The notes: a model not told the origin generated them from the sequence alone. Numbered from the stretch's first letter, positions 10,635 to 20,607 are shown. The stretch: DNA of 64,000 nt from Prevotellaceae bacterium UBA4359 (GCA_002393555.1 DGSP01000047.1:1-64000), one strand, 5' to 3'. Numbers and translations are program-made.

Positions 10635-11144
10635 ATGGTAAATAGAGTTAAAGTACAAAACGATGCCGAGCTTAAAGACCGCTTGGTTGCTATTAATCGT
10701 GTTACTAAGGTTACTAAGGGTGGTCGTACATTCACATTCGCTGCCATCGTTGTTGTAGGTGATGGTAACGGTGTTATTGGCTACGGTCTTGGTAAAGCCG
10801 GTGAAGTTACGGCTGCTATTGCAAAAGGTGTTGAAGCAGCAAAGAAAAATTTGGTAAAAGTTCCGGTGCTCAAGGGTACGGTTCCTCATGAGGCTTATGC
10901 CAAGTTCGGAGGTGCCCGCGTACTCATCATGCCTGCTTCAGAAGGTACTGGAGTTGTGGCTGGTGGTGCTATGCGTGCAGTGCTTGAGAGTGTTGGTATC
11001 ACCGACGTATTGGCAAAATCGAAAGGTTCTTCAAATCCTCACAATCTTGTAAAGGCTACCATTGAGGCTCTTGCTAATATGCGTGACGCCAAGACTGTGG
11101 CACAGAACCGTGGTGTTAATTTGACAAAAGTATTCAAAGGATAA
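10635..11144 (+). CDS. rpsE: 30S ribosomal protein S5
   Basis: S5 forms part of the mRNA entry helicase and affects decoding fidelity. The 169-residue product contains the double-stranded RNA-binding-like domain with [20 protein letters not shown] and the C-terminal domain with [20 protein letters not shown]. Nine bases separate it from rpmD. Confidence 0.97.
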   Translation: MVNRVKVQNDAELKDRLVAINRVTKVTKGGRTFTFAAIVVVGDGNGVIGYGLGKAGEVTAAIAKGVEAAKKNLVKVPVLKGTVPHEAYAKFGGARVLIMPASEGTGVVAGGAMRAVLESVGITDVLAKSKGSSNPHNLVKATIEALANMRDAKTVAQNRGVNLTKVFKG

Positions 11145-11153
11145 AGAGAAATC

Positions 11154-11330
11154 ATGGCAACAATCAAGATTAAGCAAGTAAAAGGACAGGCTGGCCGTCC
11201 TGCAGACCAGAAGAGCACACTTGAGTCTCTCGGTCTTGGTAAAATCAATAAGGTCGTTGAGCGTGAGGATTCTCCATCTTTGCGTGGTATGATTCGCAAG
11301 GTTGCACACCTTGTTGAAGTGATTGACTAA
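11154..11330 (+). CDS. rpmD: 50S ribosomal protein L30
   Basis: Short gene of 58 codons, ATG 11154 to TAA 11328-11330. It begins MATIKIKQVKGQAGRP and ends RGMIRKVAHLVEVID, with the typical L30 pattern of a lone ferredoxin-like fold. Its place between rpsE and rplO confirms the call. Confidence 0.96.
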   Translation: MATIKIKQVKGQAGRPADQKSTLESLGLGKINKVVEREDSPSLRGMIRKVAHLVEVID

Positions 11331-11359
11331 CGTATTAATACATTAAAATCAGATTAGAA

Positions 11360-11806
11360 ATGGAATTATATAATTTGCAACCCGCTGAAGGCGCTACTCA
11401 CAATAGCAAACGCGTAGGTCGTGGTTATGGTTCTGGTAAGGGCCGTACATCCACTCGTGGTCACAAGGGTGCCAAAGCACGTTCTGGTTATAAGAAGAAG
11501 ATTGGTTTCGAAGGTGGTCAGATGCCTCTGCAACGTCGAGTACCAAAGTTCGGCTTCAAGAACATTAACCACGTTGAATACAAGGCTGTCAACCTTGAAC
11601 TCATCCAGAAACTTGCTGAGGAGAAAAACCTTACAAAGATTGGAATTGAGGATTTGATTGCTGCAGGTTGGGTGAACAAGAAACAGTTAGTGAAAGTTCT
11701 TGGCAAGGGCGAGTTGACCGCAAAGGTTGATGTTGAGGCTCATGCATTCTCTGCCACAGCAGAAGCAGCAATCAAAGAAAAGGGCGGAAACGCTGTAAAA
11801 CTCTAA
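11360..11806 (+). CDS. rplO: 50S ribosomal protein L15
   Basis: Late assembly protein of 148 residues. The glycine- and arginine-rich N-terminal arm (VGRGYGSGKGRTSTRGHKG) that threads through 23S rRNA and the FEGGQMPLQRRVPKFGF segment are both present. secY starts four bases after its stop. Confidence 0.97.
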   Translation: MELYNLQPAEGATHNSKRVGRGYGSGKGRTSTRGHKGAKARSGYKKKIGFEGGQMPLQRRVPKFGFKNINHVEYKAVNLELIQKLAEEKNLTKIGIEDLIAAGWVNKKQLVKVLGKGELTAKVDVEAHAFSATAEAAIKEKGGNAVKL

Positions 11807-11810
11807 ACTA

Positions 11811-13160
11811 ATGAGCAAAGCAATTGATAATATTAAGAATATCAAGCTTGTTAAGACATTAACAAACATTTGGCGTATTGAGGATTTGCGTTCGCGCATC
11901 CTCATCACGCTGTTGTTTGTTGCTATCTATCGTTTTGGTTCTTATGTAGTGCTTCCCGGCATCGATACAGAAGCTTTGGAGGGCTTGAAGAATCAGACTG
12001 AAGGTGGTTTGATGTCACTTCTTGATATGTTTTCAGGTGGTGCTTTCTCCAAGGCTTCCATTTTTGCATTGGGAATCATGCCATATATCTCTGCGTCCAT
12101 CGTGATGCAGTTGCTTGGCATCGCTGTTCCTTATTTCCAGAAGATGCAGCGAGAAGGAGAAAGCGGTCGTCGTAAGATGAGTCAATACACCCGCTATTTG
12201 ACAGTGCCAATCCTTGTGTTCCAAGGTATCTTTTATCTTATCAACCTGAAGAACCAGACAGCAGGAACTGCTCTCTGTTCATCTTTGGATTGGAACATGT
12301 TTATCCTTTATGCAACGATTATTCTTGCTGCAGGTAGCATGTTCGTTCTTTGGCTTGGTGAGAGAATCACGGATAAGGGTATCGGAAATGGTGTGTCCAT
12401 CATCATTATGATTGGCATTATTGCTCGCTTCCCAGAAGCCGTCATTCAAGAGTTCAGCACACGTATTGGCGGTCAAGGTGGTCTCGTTATGTTCCTGATC
12501 GAGATTGTTTTGTTCCTTGCAGTCATTGCAGCAGCAATCCTTCTCGTTCAAGGTGTGCGTCAGGTTCCTGTCAACTATGCAAAGAAAATAGCAGGTGCTC
12601 GTCAGATTGGTGGTGCACGTCAATACATCCCACTGAAGCCTTATGCGGCAAATGTGATGCCAATCATTTTTGCACAGGCAATCATGTTCATCCCTGTCAC
12701 TTTGGCACAGTTCTCTGGCAGTAAACTGAATCCGGTGGTGAGTCAGTTAATTGATAACAATAGTTTTATATATAATCTTATATTTGCTATTCTCATCATC
12801 CTTTTCACCTACCTGTACACTGCCATCACCATCAACCCTGTACAGATGGCTGAAGACATGAAACGCAACAATGGTTTCATTCCTGGAATCAAGCCTGGAA
12901 AGGATACGGCAGACTACATTGACAAAGTGATGTCACGTATCACCTTCCCCGGTTCGTTGTTCTTGGCCATTATTGCCATACTTCCTGCATTTGCTGGAAT
13001 ATTTGGCATTCAGAGAGAGTTTGCAGCATTCTTTGGTGGAACCTCGCTGCTGATTCTCGTCGGAGTTGTCCTTGATACGCTGATGCAGATAGAGTCTCAC
13101 CTGATGATGCGTCATTACGATGGACTGCTCGATACAGGGCGTGTTCGTGGCGAACATTAA
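11811..13160 (+). CDS. secY: Protein translocase subunit SecY
   Basis: Central pore of the Sec translocon in the inner membrane. The 449-residue protein shows ten hydrophobic segments. Diagnostic stretches are the plug region near GGLMSLLDMFSGGAFS, GIMPYISASIVMQLL, GERITDKGIGNGVSIIIMI and the cytosolic loop with NNGFIPGIKPGKDTADYID. It is cotranscribed with ribosomal genes, as in most bacteria, and followed by map after 17 bases. Confidence 0.98.
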   Translation: MSKAIDNIKNIKLVKTLTNIWRIEDLRSRILITLLFVAIYRFGSYVVLPGIDTEALEGLKNQTEGGLMSLLDMFSGGAFSKASIFALGIMPYISASIVMQLLGIAVPYFQKMQREGESGRRKMSQYTRYLTVPILVFQGIFYLINLKNQTAGTALCSSLDWNMFILYATIILAAGSMFVLWLGERITDKGIGNGVSIIIMIGIIARFPEAVIQEFSTRIGGQGGLVMFLIEIVLFLAVIAAAILLVQGVRQVPVNYAKKIAGARQIGGARQYIPLKPYAANVMPIIFAQAIMFIPVTLAQFSGSKLNPVVSQLIDNNSFIYNLIFAILIILFTYLYTAITINPVQMAEDMKRNNGFIPGIKPGKDTADYIDKVMSRITFPGSLFLAIIAILPAFAGIFGIQREFAAFFGGTSLLILVGVVLDTLMQIESHLMMRHYDGLLDTGRVRGEH

Positions 13161-13177
13161 GCGTTGCTTTAGAGAAG

Positions 13178-13975
13178 ATGATATATCTCAAAACAGACGA
13201 AGAGGTTGAACTCCTGCGAGAGGCGAACCTACTTGTGGGAAAAACCTTGGCAGAGTTGGCTAAAGTGATAGAGCCGGGAGTTACGACGAAGCAGTTGGAC
13301 AAAATCGCTGACACCTTCATTCGTGACCATGGTGCCACCCCGACTTTCTTGGGGTTCCCAAATCCCAATGGCGGTCCATTCCCGGCGAGTATCTGTACAT
13401 CGGTTAACCATCAAGTGGTTCATGGCATACCGAATGACATCCCCTTGCGTGAGGGAGATATAGTTTCCATCGACTGCGGAACACAACTGAATGGATATTG
13501 CGGAGATTCATGCTATACCTTTGCGGTAGGAGAAATCTCGGATGATGTTCGGAAGTTGCTCGAAACGACAAAAGATGCTCTTTATAAAGGCATTGAGCAA
13601 GCAGTTGTTGGTCATCGGTTAGGAGACATCTCGTATGCAGTCCAGTCCCATTGTGAGGCTCAAGGCTATGGAGTAGTCAGGGAGTTTGTGGGACACGGAA
13701 TCGGGAAGAAAATGCATGAAGACCCTCAAGTTCCCAATTATGGGAGAAGAGGAAATGGCATCCTGCTGAAGAACGGTCTGTGCATCGCGATAGAGCCTAT
13801 GATTACAATGGGAGTCAAGGACATCTACATGCAAGAAGATCGTTGGGGTATCATCACTAGGGATAAGAAGCCTGCAGCGCATTTCGAACATTCGATTTGT
13901 GTGCGGAAAAACAAGGCCGACATTCTGTCGTCATTTGAGGAAATTGAAAAAGTATTAAGCGAAAAATCTTTATAA
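13178..13975 (+). CDS. map: Type I methionine aminopeptidase
   Basis: Removes the N-terminal methionine from nascent proteins. The 265-residue protein has the pita-bread fold ligands: the H of VNHQVVHGIP, D of SIDCGTQLNGYCGDSCYTF (two metal aspartates), the histidine of VGHGIG, and glutamates in AIEPMI and the C-terminal part. Class I length without an N-terminal zinc finger. The gene sits between secY and infA, a common place. Confidence 0.97.
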   Translation: MIYLKTDEEVELLREANLLVGKTLAELAKVIEPGVTTKQLDKIADTFIRDHGATPTFLGFPNPNGGPFPASICTSVNHQVVHGIPNDIPLREGDIVSIDCGTQLNGYCGDSCYTFAVGEISDDVRKLLETTKDALYKGIEQAVVGHRLGDISYAVQSHCEAQGYGVVREFVGHGIGKKMHEDPQVPNYGRRGNGILLKNGLCIAIEPMITMGVKDIYMQEDRWGIITRDKKPAAHFEHSICVRKNKADILSSFEEIEKVLSEKSL

Positions 13976-13978
13976 AGT

Positions 13979-14197
13979 ATGGCTAAACAGTCTGCTATCG
14001 AACAAGATGGAACTATTGTCGAAGCATTGTCAAACGCAATGTTTAGAGTAGAATTGGAAAATGGTCATGAGATCATCGCTCACATCTCTGGCAAGATGAG
14101 GATGCATTACATCAAGATTCTTCCAGGCGATAAGATTCGTGTAGAGATGTCTCCCTATGACCTTTCTAAGGGCCGAATAGTATTCAGATATAAATAA
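13979..14197 (+). CDS. infA: Translation initiation factor IF-1
   Basis: 72-residue OB-fold protein that binds the A site during initiation. It begins [17 protein letters not shown] and contains [20 protein letters not shown] and [11 protein letters not shown], all typical. Three bases after map, 10 before rpmJ. Confidence 0.97.
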   Translation: MAKQSAIEQDGTIVEALSNAMFRVELENGHEIIAHISGKMRMHYIKILPGDKIRVEMSPYDLSKGRIVFRYK

Positions 14198-14207
14198 AAT
14201 CACATAT

Positions 14208-14324
14208 ATGAAAACAAGAGCATCATTGAAAAAGCGTACACCTGATTGCGTAATCGTAAGACGTAAAGGTCGTCTGTTTGTTATTAACAAGAAGAATCCA
14301 AAGTACAAGATGCGCCAAGGATAA
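14208..14324 (+). CDS. rpmJ: 50S ribosomal protein L36, zinc-ligand-poor form
   Basis: Short gene of 38 codons, ATG 14208 to TAA 14322-14324, starting [14 protein letters not shown] and ending NPKYKMRQG. The zinc-ribbon form of L36 carries three cysteines and a histidine; here only Cys14 remains and no histidine is present, so zinc binding is not expected. This C-minus form is known in Bacteroidetes. It lies between infA and rpsM as usual. Confidence 0.95.
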   Translation: MKTRASLKKRTPDCVIVRRKGRLFVINKKNPKYKMRQG

Positions 14325-14357
14325 TTCTTATGTAAGAAAATGAAATTAAAGTAAGAT

Positions 14358-14738
14358 ATGGCAATAAGAATTGTAGGTGTAGACCTCCCACAGAACAAGA
14401 GAGGTGAAATTGCGCTCACATACATTTTTGGTATTGGACGCAGCAGTGCTGGCAAAATCCTTGAGAAGGCTGGCGTAGATAAAGACATTAAAGTAAAAGA
14501 CTGGAATGACGAACAGGCCGGTAAGATTCGTGCAGTGATTGCTGCCGACTACAAGGTGGAGGGTGACCTTCGTTCTGAGATTCAGTTGAACATCAAGCGC
14601 CTGATGGACATCGGCTGCTATCGTGGCATCCGCCATCGCTTAGGTCTTCCTGTACGTGGTCAGAGCACGAAAAACAACGCTCGTACTCGCAAGGGTAAGA
14701 AGAAAACAGTTGCAAACAAGAAAAAGGCTACTAAATAA
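14358..14738 (+). CDS. rpsM: 30S ribosomal protein S13
   Basis: Head protein contacting P-site tRNA and bridging to the 50S subunit. The 126-residue product begins [20 protein letters not shown] and ends with the tRNA-contacting [17 protein letters not shown] tail. First gene of the alpha-operon segment (rpsM-rpsK-rpsD-rpoA-rplQ). Confidence 0.97.
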   Translation: MAIRIVGVDLPQNKRGEIALTYIFGIGRSSAGKILEKAGVDKDIKVKDWNDEQAGKIRAVIAADYKVEGDLRSEIQLNIKRLMDIGCYRGIRHRLGLPVRGQSTKNNARTRKGKKKTVANKKKATK

Positions 14739-14747
14739 TAATTAGAT

Positions 14748-15137
14748 ATGGCAAAGAAAACAGCTTCTGCAAAGAAGAGGGTAGTAAAGGTAACGGCTGA
14801 AGGTCAGCTTCATGTACATTCTTCTTTCAACAACATCATTGTTACTTTGGCTAACAGTGAAGGTAATGTTATCTCTTGGTCTGCAGCCGGTAAGATGGGT
14901 TTCCGTGGCTCAAAGAAGAACACTCCCTATGCAGCCCAGATGGCCGCACAGGATTGTGCCAAGGTCGCTTTCGATTTAGGTCTTCGCAAGGTGAAGGCCT
15001 ACATCAAAGGTCCAGGCAATGGTCGCGAAGCCGCTGTGCGCGGTTGCCATGCAGCAGGAATTGAGGTGACCGAGATTATTGATGTCACTCCACTTCCCCA
15101 CAACGGTTGTCGTCCTCCAAAGAGAAGAAGAGTTTAA
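14748..15137 (+). CDS. rpsK: 30S ribosomal protein S11
   Basis: Platform protein, 129 residues, with [19 protein letters not shown], the [12 protein letters not shown] loop and the C-terminal [15 protein letters not shown], which is nearly invariant in bacteria. A 102-base gap without a gene follows before rpsD. Confidence 0.97.
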   Translation: MAKKTASAKKRVVKVTAEGQLHVHSSFNNIIVTLANSEGNVISWSAAGKMGFRGSKKNTPYAAQMAAQDCAKVAFDLGLRKVKAYIKGPGNGREAAVRGCHAAGIEVTEIIDVTPLPHNGCRPPKRRRV

Positions 15138-15239
15138 TCATTACACAATTATGTCATTTGCCAAAGGGCTCGTTTGTCGTATCTTTCCTTTCTACGGCTG
15201 CTGCTGAGAGCGCATGGCATTAAACATTAACAGAAAAAT
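15138..15239 (+). promoter_or_regulatory. Intergenic leader before rpsD
   Basis: A 102-base gap in an otherwise compact operon, lying directly before the S4 gene. It holds no plausible ORF. S4 is a known autogenous regulator of alpha operons in several bacteria, so an S4-binding leader is possible. I see no strong simple hairpin, and the assignment rests on position only. Confidence 0.25.
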
Positions 15240-15845
15240 ATGGCTAGATATATTGGACCAAAATCAAGAATTTCTCGTCGTTTTGGCGAAGCAATTTTTG
15301 GACCAGACAAGGTATTGTCTAAAAAGAATTATGCTCCAGGCCAGCATGGCAACAACCGTCGTAAGAAGTCATCAGAGTACGGTCTCATGCTTGCCGAGAA
15401 GCAGAAGGCAAAGTACACTTACGGTGTGCTTGAACGCCAGTTCCGCAATCTTTTCGAGAAGGCTTCAAAGAAATCTGGTGTGACAGGTGAAATTCTTCTG
15501 CAATTCCTTGAGGCACGTCTTGACAACGTAGTGTTCCGCCTTGGCCTTGCTCCAACTCGTGCTGCTGCTCGTCAACTTGTGAGCCACAAGCACATCACGG
15601 TTAATGGTCAGGTGGTCAACATTCCTTCCTATTCCGTTCAGCCTGGTCAGATTGTGGCAGTTCGCGAGAAGTCCAAGAGCCTTGAAGTGGTCGATGCCGC
15701 TCTTGCCGGTTTCAATCACAGCAAGTATTCTTGGATTGAGTGGGACGAGAACGTGAAGGGTGGAAAGTTCCTCCACATGCCTGAGCGTGCAGACATCCCT
15801 GAGAACATCAAGGAGCAGATGATTGTCGAGTTGTACTCTAAATAA
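15240..15845 (+). CDS. rpsD: 30S ribosomal protein S4
   Basis: Primary 16S rRNA binder of 201 residues. It begins [17 protein letters not shown], and the S4 RNA-binding domain reads [31 protein letters not shown]. The N-terminal zinc-binding cysteines of some S4 proteins are absent. An upstream start at 15214 in another frame is a shadow. Confidence 0.97.
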   Translation: MARYIGPKSRISRRFGEAIFGPDKVLSKKNYAPGQHGNNRRKKSSEYGLMLAEKQKAKYTYGVLERQFRNLFEKASKKSGVTGEILLQFLEARLDNVVFRLGLAPTRAAARQLVSHKHITVNGQVVNIPSYSVQPGQIVAVREKSKSLEVVDAALAGFNHSKYSWIEWDENVKGGKFLHMPERADIPENIKEQMIVELYSK

Positions 15846-15857
15846 AAATTAAATCAA

Positions 15858-16850
15858 ATGGCGATATTAGCATTTCAAAAACCAGAAAAAGTAGTAATGT
15901 TGGAGGCCGACGACAAGTACGGAAAGTTCGAGTTCCGTCCTTTGGAGCCTGGATATGGTATTACCATTGGTAATCCACTCCGTCGCATACTTCTTTCTTC
16001 GCTTGAGGGTTATGCCATCAACACCATCCGCATTGCAGGTGTTGAGCATGAGTTTTCAACCATTCCAGGCGTGAAGGAGGATGTGACCAACATTATCTTG
16101 AATCTGAAGCAAGTCAGATTCAAGCAAGTCGCTGATGGGTTTGAGTCAGAAAGAGTCTCAATTTCCATCGAAAATTCAACCGAGTTTAAGGCTGGAGATA
16201 TCAACAAGTACCTCAGTGGATTTGGAGTGTTAAACCCAGATTTGGTGATTTGTCATTTGGATCCTCAGGCAACATTGGAGTTGGAGTTGAACATTAATAA
16301 GGGCCGTGGCTATGTTCCCGCAGACGAGAATCGCGAGTTCTGCAAGGAAATCAACGACATTGCCATTGATTCCATCTACACTCCTATCCGCAACGTCAAG
16401 TTCGCAGTAGAGAACTATCGTGTGGCTCAAAAGACCGACTATGAAAAGTTGGTGCTGGAGATTACCACCGATGGTTCCATTCACCCCAAGGACGCTTTGA
16501 AAGAGGCTTCCAAGATTCTCATTTACCATCTCATGCTGTTCTCCGACGAGAAGATTACGCTCGAGAACGCTGACTTCGATGGCAATGAAGAGTTTGATGA
16601 AGAAGTATTGCGTATGCGCCAGTTGCTCAAGTCCAAACTTGTCGATATGAATCTTTCCGTTCGCGCCCTCAACTGCTTGAAGGCAGCCGACGTAGAGACT
16701 CTCGGCGACCTCGTGCAATTCAACAAGACAGATTTGCTTAAGTTCCGTAACTTTGGTAAGAAGTCACTCACAGAGCTTGACGACTTGCTTGAGAGCTTGA
16801 ACCTTTCGTTCGGAACAGACATTTCCAAGTATAAATTAGACAAAGACTAA
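15858..16850 (+). CDS. rpoA: DNA-directed RNA polymerase subunit alpha
   Basis: Scaffold for RNA polymerase assembly. The 330-residue protein has the N-terminal dimerisation domain ([25 protein letters not shown] begins at about residue 30) and the C-terminal domain with [21 protein letters not shown] and [14 protein letters not shown], which binds DNA and activators. It lies between rpsD and rplQ as in most bacteria. Confidence 0.98.
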   Translation: MAILAFQKPEKVVMLEADDKYGKFEFRPLEPGYGITIGNPLRRILLSSLEGYAINTIRIAGVEHEFSTIPGVKEDVTNIILNLKQVRFKQVADGFESERVSISIENSTEFKAGDINKYLSGFGVLNPDLVICHLDPQATLELELNINKGRGYVPADENREFCKEINDIAIDSIYTPIRNVKFAVENYRVAQKTDYEKLVLEITTDGSIHPKDALKEASKILIYHLMLFSDEKITLENADFDGNEEFDEEVLRMRQLLKSKLVDMNLSVRALNCLKAADVETLGDLVQFNKTDLLKFRNFGKKSLTELDDLLESLNLSFGTDISKYKLDKD

Positions 16851-16856
16851 TCAAAA

Positions 16857-17381
16857 ATGAGACACAATAAGAAATTCAACCACCTTGGCCGCAAGCACTC
16901 TCACCGCAAGGCAATGCTTGCCAACATGGCGATTTCTCTCATCATGCACAAGAGAATCACCACCACTCTCCCCAAGGCAAAGGCTCTTCGTGTGTATGTA
17001 GAGCCTCTGATTACAAAGTCAAAGGATGACTCTACGGCTTCTCGCCGCGTTGTTTTCAGTTATCTGCAGAACAAATATGCTGTCACTGAACTTTTCAGCA
17101 CAGTTGCCACGAAGGTTGCCGATCGTCCTGGAGGCTACACTCGCATCATCAAGTTGGGCCATCGTCCATCCGACGATGCTGAGATGGCATTCATCGAACT
17201 TGTTGACTTCGATGAGAACATGGCAAAGACCGAGGCTAAGAAGACTCGCACCCGCCGTTCTCGCAAGTCATCAGCCAAGGCCGAAGCACCTGCCGAGGCT
17301 GCTGCTGAAGAGGTAAAGGCAGAAGATGCCGCTGAGGCTCCTGCTGCAGAAGCCCCTGCAGAAGAAAAGGCTGCAGAATAA
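16857..17381 (+). CDS. rplQ: 50S ribosomal protein L17 with Ala/Glu-rich tail
   Basis: L17 lies at the tunnel exit rim. The first about 120 residues are the conserved fold, starting [21 protein letters not shown]. The rest, to residue 174, is an extension: a basic stretch with [10 protein letters not shown] and then a low-complexity Ala/Glu/Pro segment. Such tails occur in Bacteroidetes L17; their role is unknown. Last gene of the ribosomal cluster, followed by a strong terminator. Confidence 0.96.
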   Translation: MRHNKKFNHLGRKHSHRKAMLANMAISLIMHKRITTTLPKAKALRVYVEPLITKSKDDSTASRRVVFSYLQNKYAVTELFSTVATKVADRPGGYTRIIKLGHRPSDDAEMAFIELVDFDENMAKTEAKKTRTRRSRKSSAKAEAPAEAAAEEVKAEDAAEAPAAEAPAEEKAAE

Positions 17382-17405
17382 AATATTGCCAAAAACATAT
17401 CTTGC

Positions 17406-17442
17406 AAGGCCGCATACGTACCCCGTATGCGGCCTTTTTTTG
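17406..17442 (+). terminator. Rho-independent terminator after rplQ
   Basis: AAGGCCGCATACG (17406-17418) pairs perfectly with CGTATGCGGCCTT (17424-17436), a 13-base-pair stem with a five-base loop, followed by seven T in a row. It closes the ribosomal transcription unit. Confidence 0.93.
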
Positions 17443-17470
17443 TTTCCCTCCCTTCTTCGATGCTTAAAAG

Positions 17471-17502
17471 TTTGCCAGTTCAGGAAAAAAGTCGTAAGTT
17501 TG
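17471..17502 (+). promoter_or_regulatory. Bacteroidetes-type promoter of the GH43 gene
   Basis: TTTG at 17471-17474 and TAAGTTTG at 17495-17502 are separated by 20 bases, a good match to the -33 TTTG and -7 TAnnTTTG elements of Bacteroides promoters. Transcription would start close to 17510, about 20 bases before the start codon. Confidence 0.7.
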
Positions 17503-17529
17503 CCCCAAATTTCGAAATTTAATCTGTTT

Positions 17530-20526
17530 ATGAAAAGACTTTTACTAACGATTTTCGCCATGCTCACGTTCAGCATGGCGACCTATGCCCAGAGTGAAGA
17601 GAGTGAAAAGACACAACTTTCCACCAGTGACTTGACCTCCACGTATGCCTACAATGCCGCCAGTCGCGGGTGGGCCAGTATCCACGACCCTTCAGTGGTT
17701 TGGGACCCCACCACTCAGTATTTCTACATCTATGGTTCCCACTATGCTGGCACCAAAACCAAGGACTTCAAGTCCTTCACAGCCATTTCCAACTATTATA
17801 CTGGTGGCTATTCTGACAATGGCTGGACACAGACCTATAACACCTATAAAGCCTTCCAGTCCAACCCCACCCACACTGTGAAGCGTTGTCTGCCAGGCAA
17901 CACCACCCAGCAGGAAGTCACCCTTGGCTCGTTCGACGCATCGGCTTTCTGTTCCACTTATGCGGGTATTCAGGTGGGTGAACGTACCCCCACAACCGAA
18001 GGTGCTTGGGTCTCGGGCGACCAGTGGGCACCAGACATTGTTTACAATCCCCACATGAACAAATGGTGTCTCTACCTCAGTCTGAACGGTGACTATTGGG
18101 CCTCTGTTGTCGTCCTTCTCACTAGCGACAGCCCCACGGGACCCTTCACCTATGTGGCACCCATCGTCTTTGGCGGTTTTGATGGTCAGACCCGCTCGGG
18201 TAAGAAAGTCAACTACAAAGACACCGACCTCGAAATCGTGCTTGGCACCCAGTCTTCGCTGCCTACGCGCTACAACACCAACCATTGGGGGTCATTCTAT
18301 CCCAACTGCATCGACCCCTGCTCTTTCTTCGACGAAGACGGCGAACTCTGGCTGGCCTATGGCTCTTGGTCGGGCGGTATCTTCATGCTTAAACTCGACA
18401 AAAACACGGGTCTTCGCGACTACACCCACACCTATGCCGGCACAGGCACTTCGCCCAATGCCAACGCCACCAGCGATGCCTACTTTGGCAAGAAAATAGC
18501 CGGTGGTTACTATGTCAGCGGCGAAGGTCCCTACATTCAGCACATTGGCAATTATTATTACCTCTTCATGAGTTACGGCGGTTTTGGACCAAGCGATGGC
18601 TACGAGATGCGCGTTTTCCGTTCCACCAAACCCGATGGCCCTTACACCGACGCTTCGGGCATTTCAGCCATCTATACGGGTTATCAACTCAACTATGGCC
18701 CCAAAGCAGCCACCAATCGCGGCATGAAACTCATTGGTGCCATGAACAACTGGGGCTTGATGACCGTGGGTGAGTGTGCCCAAGGCCACAACTCCGCTTG
18801 TCAGGACGACAAGGGTCGCACCTTCCTCGTTTGCCACACCAAATTCAACGATGGAACCGCCGGTCACCAAGTGCGCACCTACCAGATGTACCTCAACAAG
18901 TTCGGCTGGCTCTGCACCGCCCCCTTCCAGTTCAATGGCGAAGAGACCACCGACGAGACCATCGCCACCACCCAGCCTTGGTCTGCCGCCGACGTGGAGG
19001 GCGACTACCATGTCCTCATCCACCCCTACAAACTCGACCATAACAACTATGCCGAAGCCACACCTGGCACCATCCACCTCTCGGCCGATGGCAAGGTGAC
19101 AGGCGACTACGCCGGCTCCTGGTCCTACACCGACGAAGGCAAGTCCTATTTCCAACTGAAACTGAAAATAGGCTCGGCCACCTACACCTTCAATGGCGTC
19201 GTTGTGGAGCAGACCCTCGAAGGCACCACCGCTAAGACCCTCTGCTTCACCACCATCTGCAGTGCCAGCAATAATGCCTACTGCGGTGTGCCCGTGTGGG
19301 GCTACAAACTTCAGCCTCAGTATGCTTTGGCCTACAACTATTCCGTCGTGGGCAAGAGTTACCTCAAGAGTTATCTGAACACGAACAAAAACGTCGAACT
19401 ATATTTCACTCCAGTTGAGAATGTCGGCCTGACGTGGACCTCTTCTCAGCCCGACCTCTTCTCCAACACAGGCAAGATTGCCCCCAAGGACGAGCGCGTG
19501 ACCGGCATCACCCTCACGGCCCGCATGGATTGTGGTCGCTACTACTGGACCAACGACTACAACGCAAGCCTCAGCAAGGCCACAACCATCAGTGGTGACC
19601 CCACCAGTTCCGTGGTGGCCTACTACGACTTCGACGAGACCCAACCCGTCAATCTCTACAATGATGCACAAGAGGCCACGTTGGGACGTTCCAACGTCAC
19701 ATACGGCATCACCCCCACGCTGGAAGAAGACCCGTCGCGCTTCGGCACCGTCCTCCATCAGCACTTCGGAGCCCAAGGCAGCAACAGTTACACCCGCATG
19801 GCCAACCCCCTGCAGGGCCAGACTGACCTTGAAGGCTTCACCGTAAGCCTGTGGGTGAAACGCGCCGATGACAACCTTTGGGATGCCCTCTGGGGATTCT
19901 TCAACAGCACAACCGCTGCAGCCTCCGGCGCCCGCCTCTTCCTCACGGGCAACAGTTACATAGGCTTCAACGACAATGCCGGCAACTGGTTCGATGTCAA
20001 CTATCCCGAAGAGAACGACACCCACCCCTCGGGTGCCTACAAGAAGGTCAGCAGCATGGAAGTAGGGGAGTGGCACCTCGTCACCTTCACCTACTCCAAA
20101 GCCAATGGCTACAAACTCTATCTTGACGGTTCCGTCTATTACACCAGCAACATGGTCTATGCAGGCAGTGCCAACAAAGCAGAGTTCGACCGCCAGAAAG
20201 TGCTCGACTTCGTCACCTCTGCCCAATACTTCTACCTGGGCCTCGGCTCCTTCTGGGGCAGTGCCGAAGCCTGCTTCGACGACCTCATCATCTACAATCG
20301 CGAACTGGCCACTGCCGATGTGAAAGGACTCAACACCATGCTCAACCGTGTCAATGCCTTCAACGACGGCACCGTCGTGGGCATCGATGGCATCGAGGCC
20401 GACCCCGCATCTGCCACAGCCGCCGATGCAGCCAAGGCCGGCATCTACGACCTCATGGGCCGCAAGGTCGAGGCACCCGGCAAGGGACTCTACATCGTCG
20501 ATGGCAAGAAGGTCTGGTTCAAATAA
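17530..20526 (+). CDS. Secreted multidomain GH43 arabinanase
   Basis: Predicted endo-arabinanase acting outside the cell on arabinan side chains. The start at ATG 17530 gives a signal peptide (MKRLLLTIFAMLTFSMATYA) and 998 residues; the open frame runs further upstream but through the rplQ end and terminator. The GH43 five-bladed propeller covers about 35-540, with the base Asp53 in HDPSV, WAPDI at 166-170, Asp262 in CIDPCSFF and the acid Glu332 in SGEGPYI. Next come a C-terminal GH43 barrel as in Abn2-type enzymes (about 560-690), an Ig-like segment with LTWTSSQPD (residues 635-638 onward), a LamG/concanavalin-like domain (about 695-960) and a Por-type tail (YDLMGRKV ... GLYIVDGKKV), suggesting type IX secretion. 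It has its own promoter and terminator, so it is a single-gene unit. Confidence 0.88.
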   Translation: MKRLLLTIFAMLTFSMATYAQSEESEKTQLSTSDLTSTYAYNAASRGWASIHDPSVVWDPTTQYFYIYGSHYAGTKTKDFKSFTAISNYYTGGYSDNGWTQTYNTYKAFQSNPTHTVKRCLPGNTTQQEVTLGSFDASAFCSTYAGIQVGERTPTTEGAWVSGDQWAPDIVYNPHMNKWCLYLSLNGDYWASVVVLLTSDSPTGPFTYVAPIVFGGFDGQTRSGKKVNYKDTDLEIVLGTQSSLPTRYNTNHWGSFYPNCIDPCSFFDEDGELWLAYGSWSGGIFMLKLDKNTGLRDYTHTYAGTGTSPNANATSDAYFGKKIAGGYYVSGEGPYIQHIGNYYYLFMSYGGFGPSDGYEMRVFRSTKPDGPYTDASGISAIYTGYQLNYGPKAATNRGMKLIGAMNNWGLMTVGECAQGHNSACQDDKGRTFLVCHTKFNDGTAGHQVRTYQMYLNKFGWLCTAPFQFNGEETTDETIATTQPWSAADVEGDYHVLIHPYKLDHNNYAEATPGTIHLSADGKVTGDYAGSWSYTDEGKSYFQLKLKIGSATYTFNGVVVEQTLEGTTAKTLCFTTICSASNNAYCGVPVWGYKLQPQYALAYNYSVVGKSYLKSYLNTNKNVELYFTPVENVGLTWTSSQPDLFSNTGKIAPKDERVTGITLTARMDCGRYYWTNDYNASLSKATTISGDPTSSVVAYYDFDETQPVNLYNDAQEATLGRSNVTYGITPTLEEDPSRFGTVLHQHFGAQGSNSYTRMANPLQGQTDLEGFTVSLWVKRADDNLWDALWGFFNSTTAAASGARLFLTGNSYIGFNDNAGNWFDVNYPEENDTHPSGAYKKVSSMEVGEWHLVTFTYSKANGYKLYLDGSVYYTSNMVYAGSANKAEFDRQKVLDFVTSAQYFYLGLGSFWGSAEACFDDLIIYNRELATADVKGLNTMLNRVNAFNDGTVVGIDGIEADPASATAADAAKAGIYDLMGRKVEAPGKGLYIVDGKKVWFK

Positions 20527-20569
20527 AACCACCTCATCCCATCCTCAGCCTTATCCCAAGAGGCAACGC

Positions 20570-20607
20570 AAAGGGGGCTGCATCCACAGCGATGCAGCCC
20601 CCTTTTT
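20570..20607 (+). terminator. Rho-independent terminator after the GH43 gene
   Basis: A 15-base-pair perfect stem, AAAGGGGGCTGCATC (20570-20584) with GATGCAGCCCCCTTT (20591-20605), and a six-base loop, running into a T-tract at 20603-20607. Confidence 0.92.

Noticed and set aside
14208..14324. Frameshifted or damaged rpmJ because cysteines are missing
   Set aside because: The ORF is intact and the cysteine-poor L36 form is normal in this phylum.
17326..17529. N-terminal extension of the GH43 arabinanase
   Set aside because: It would run through the end of rplQ, the terminator and the promoter; a clean signal peptide starts at 17530.
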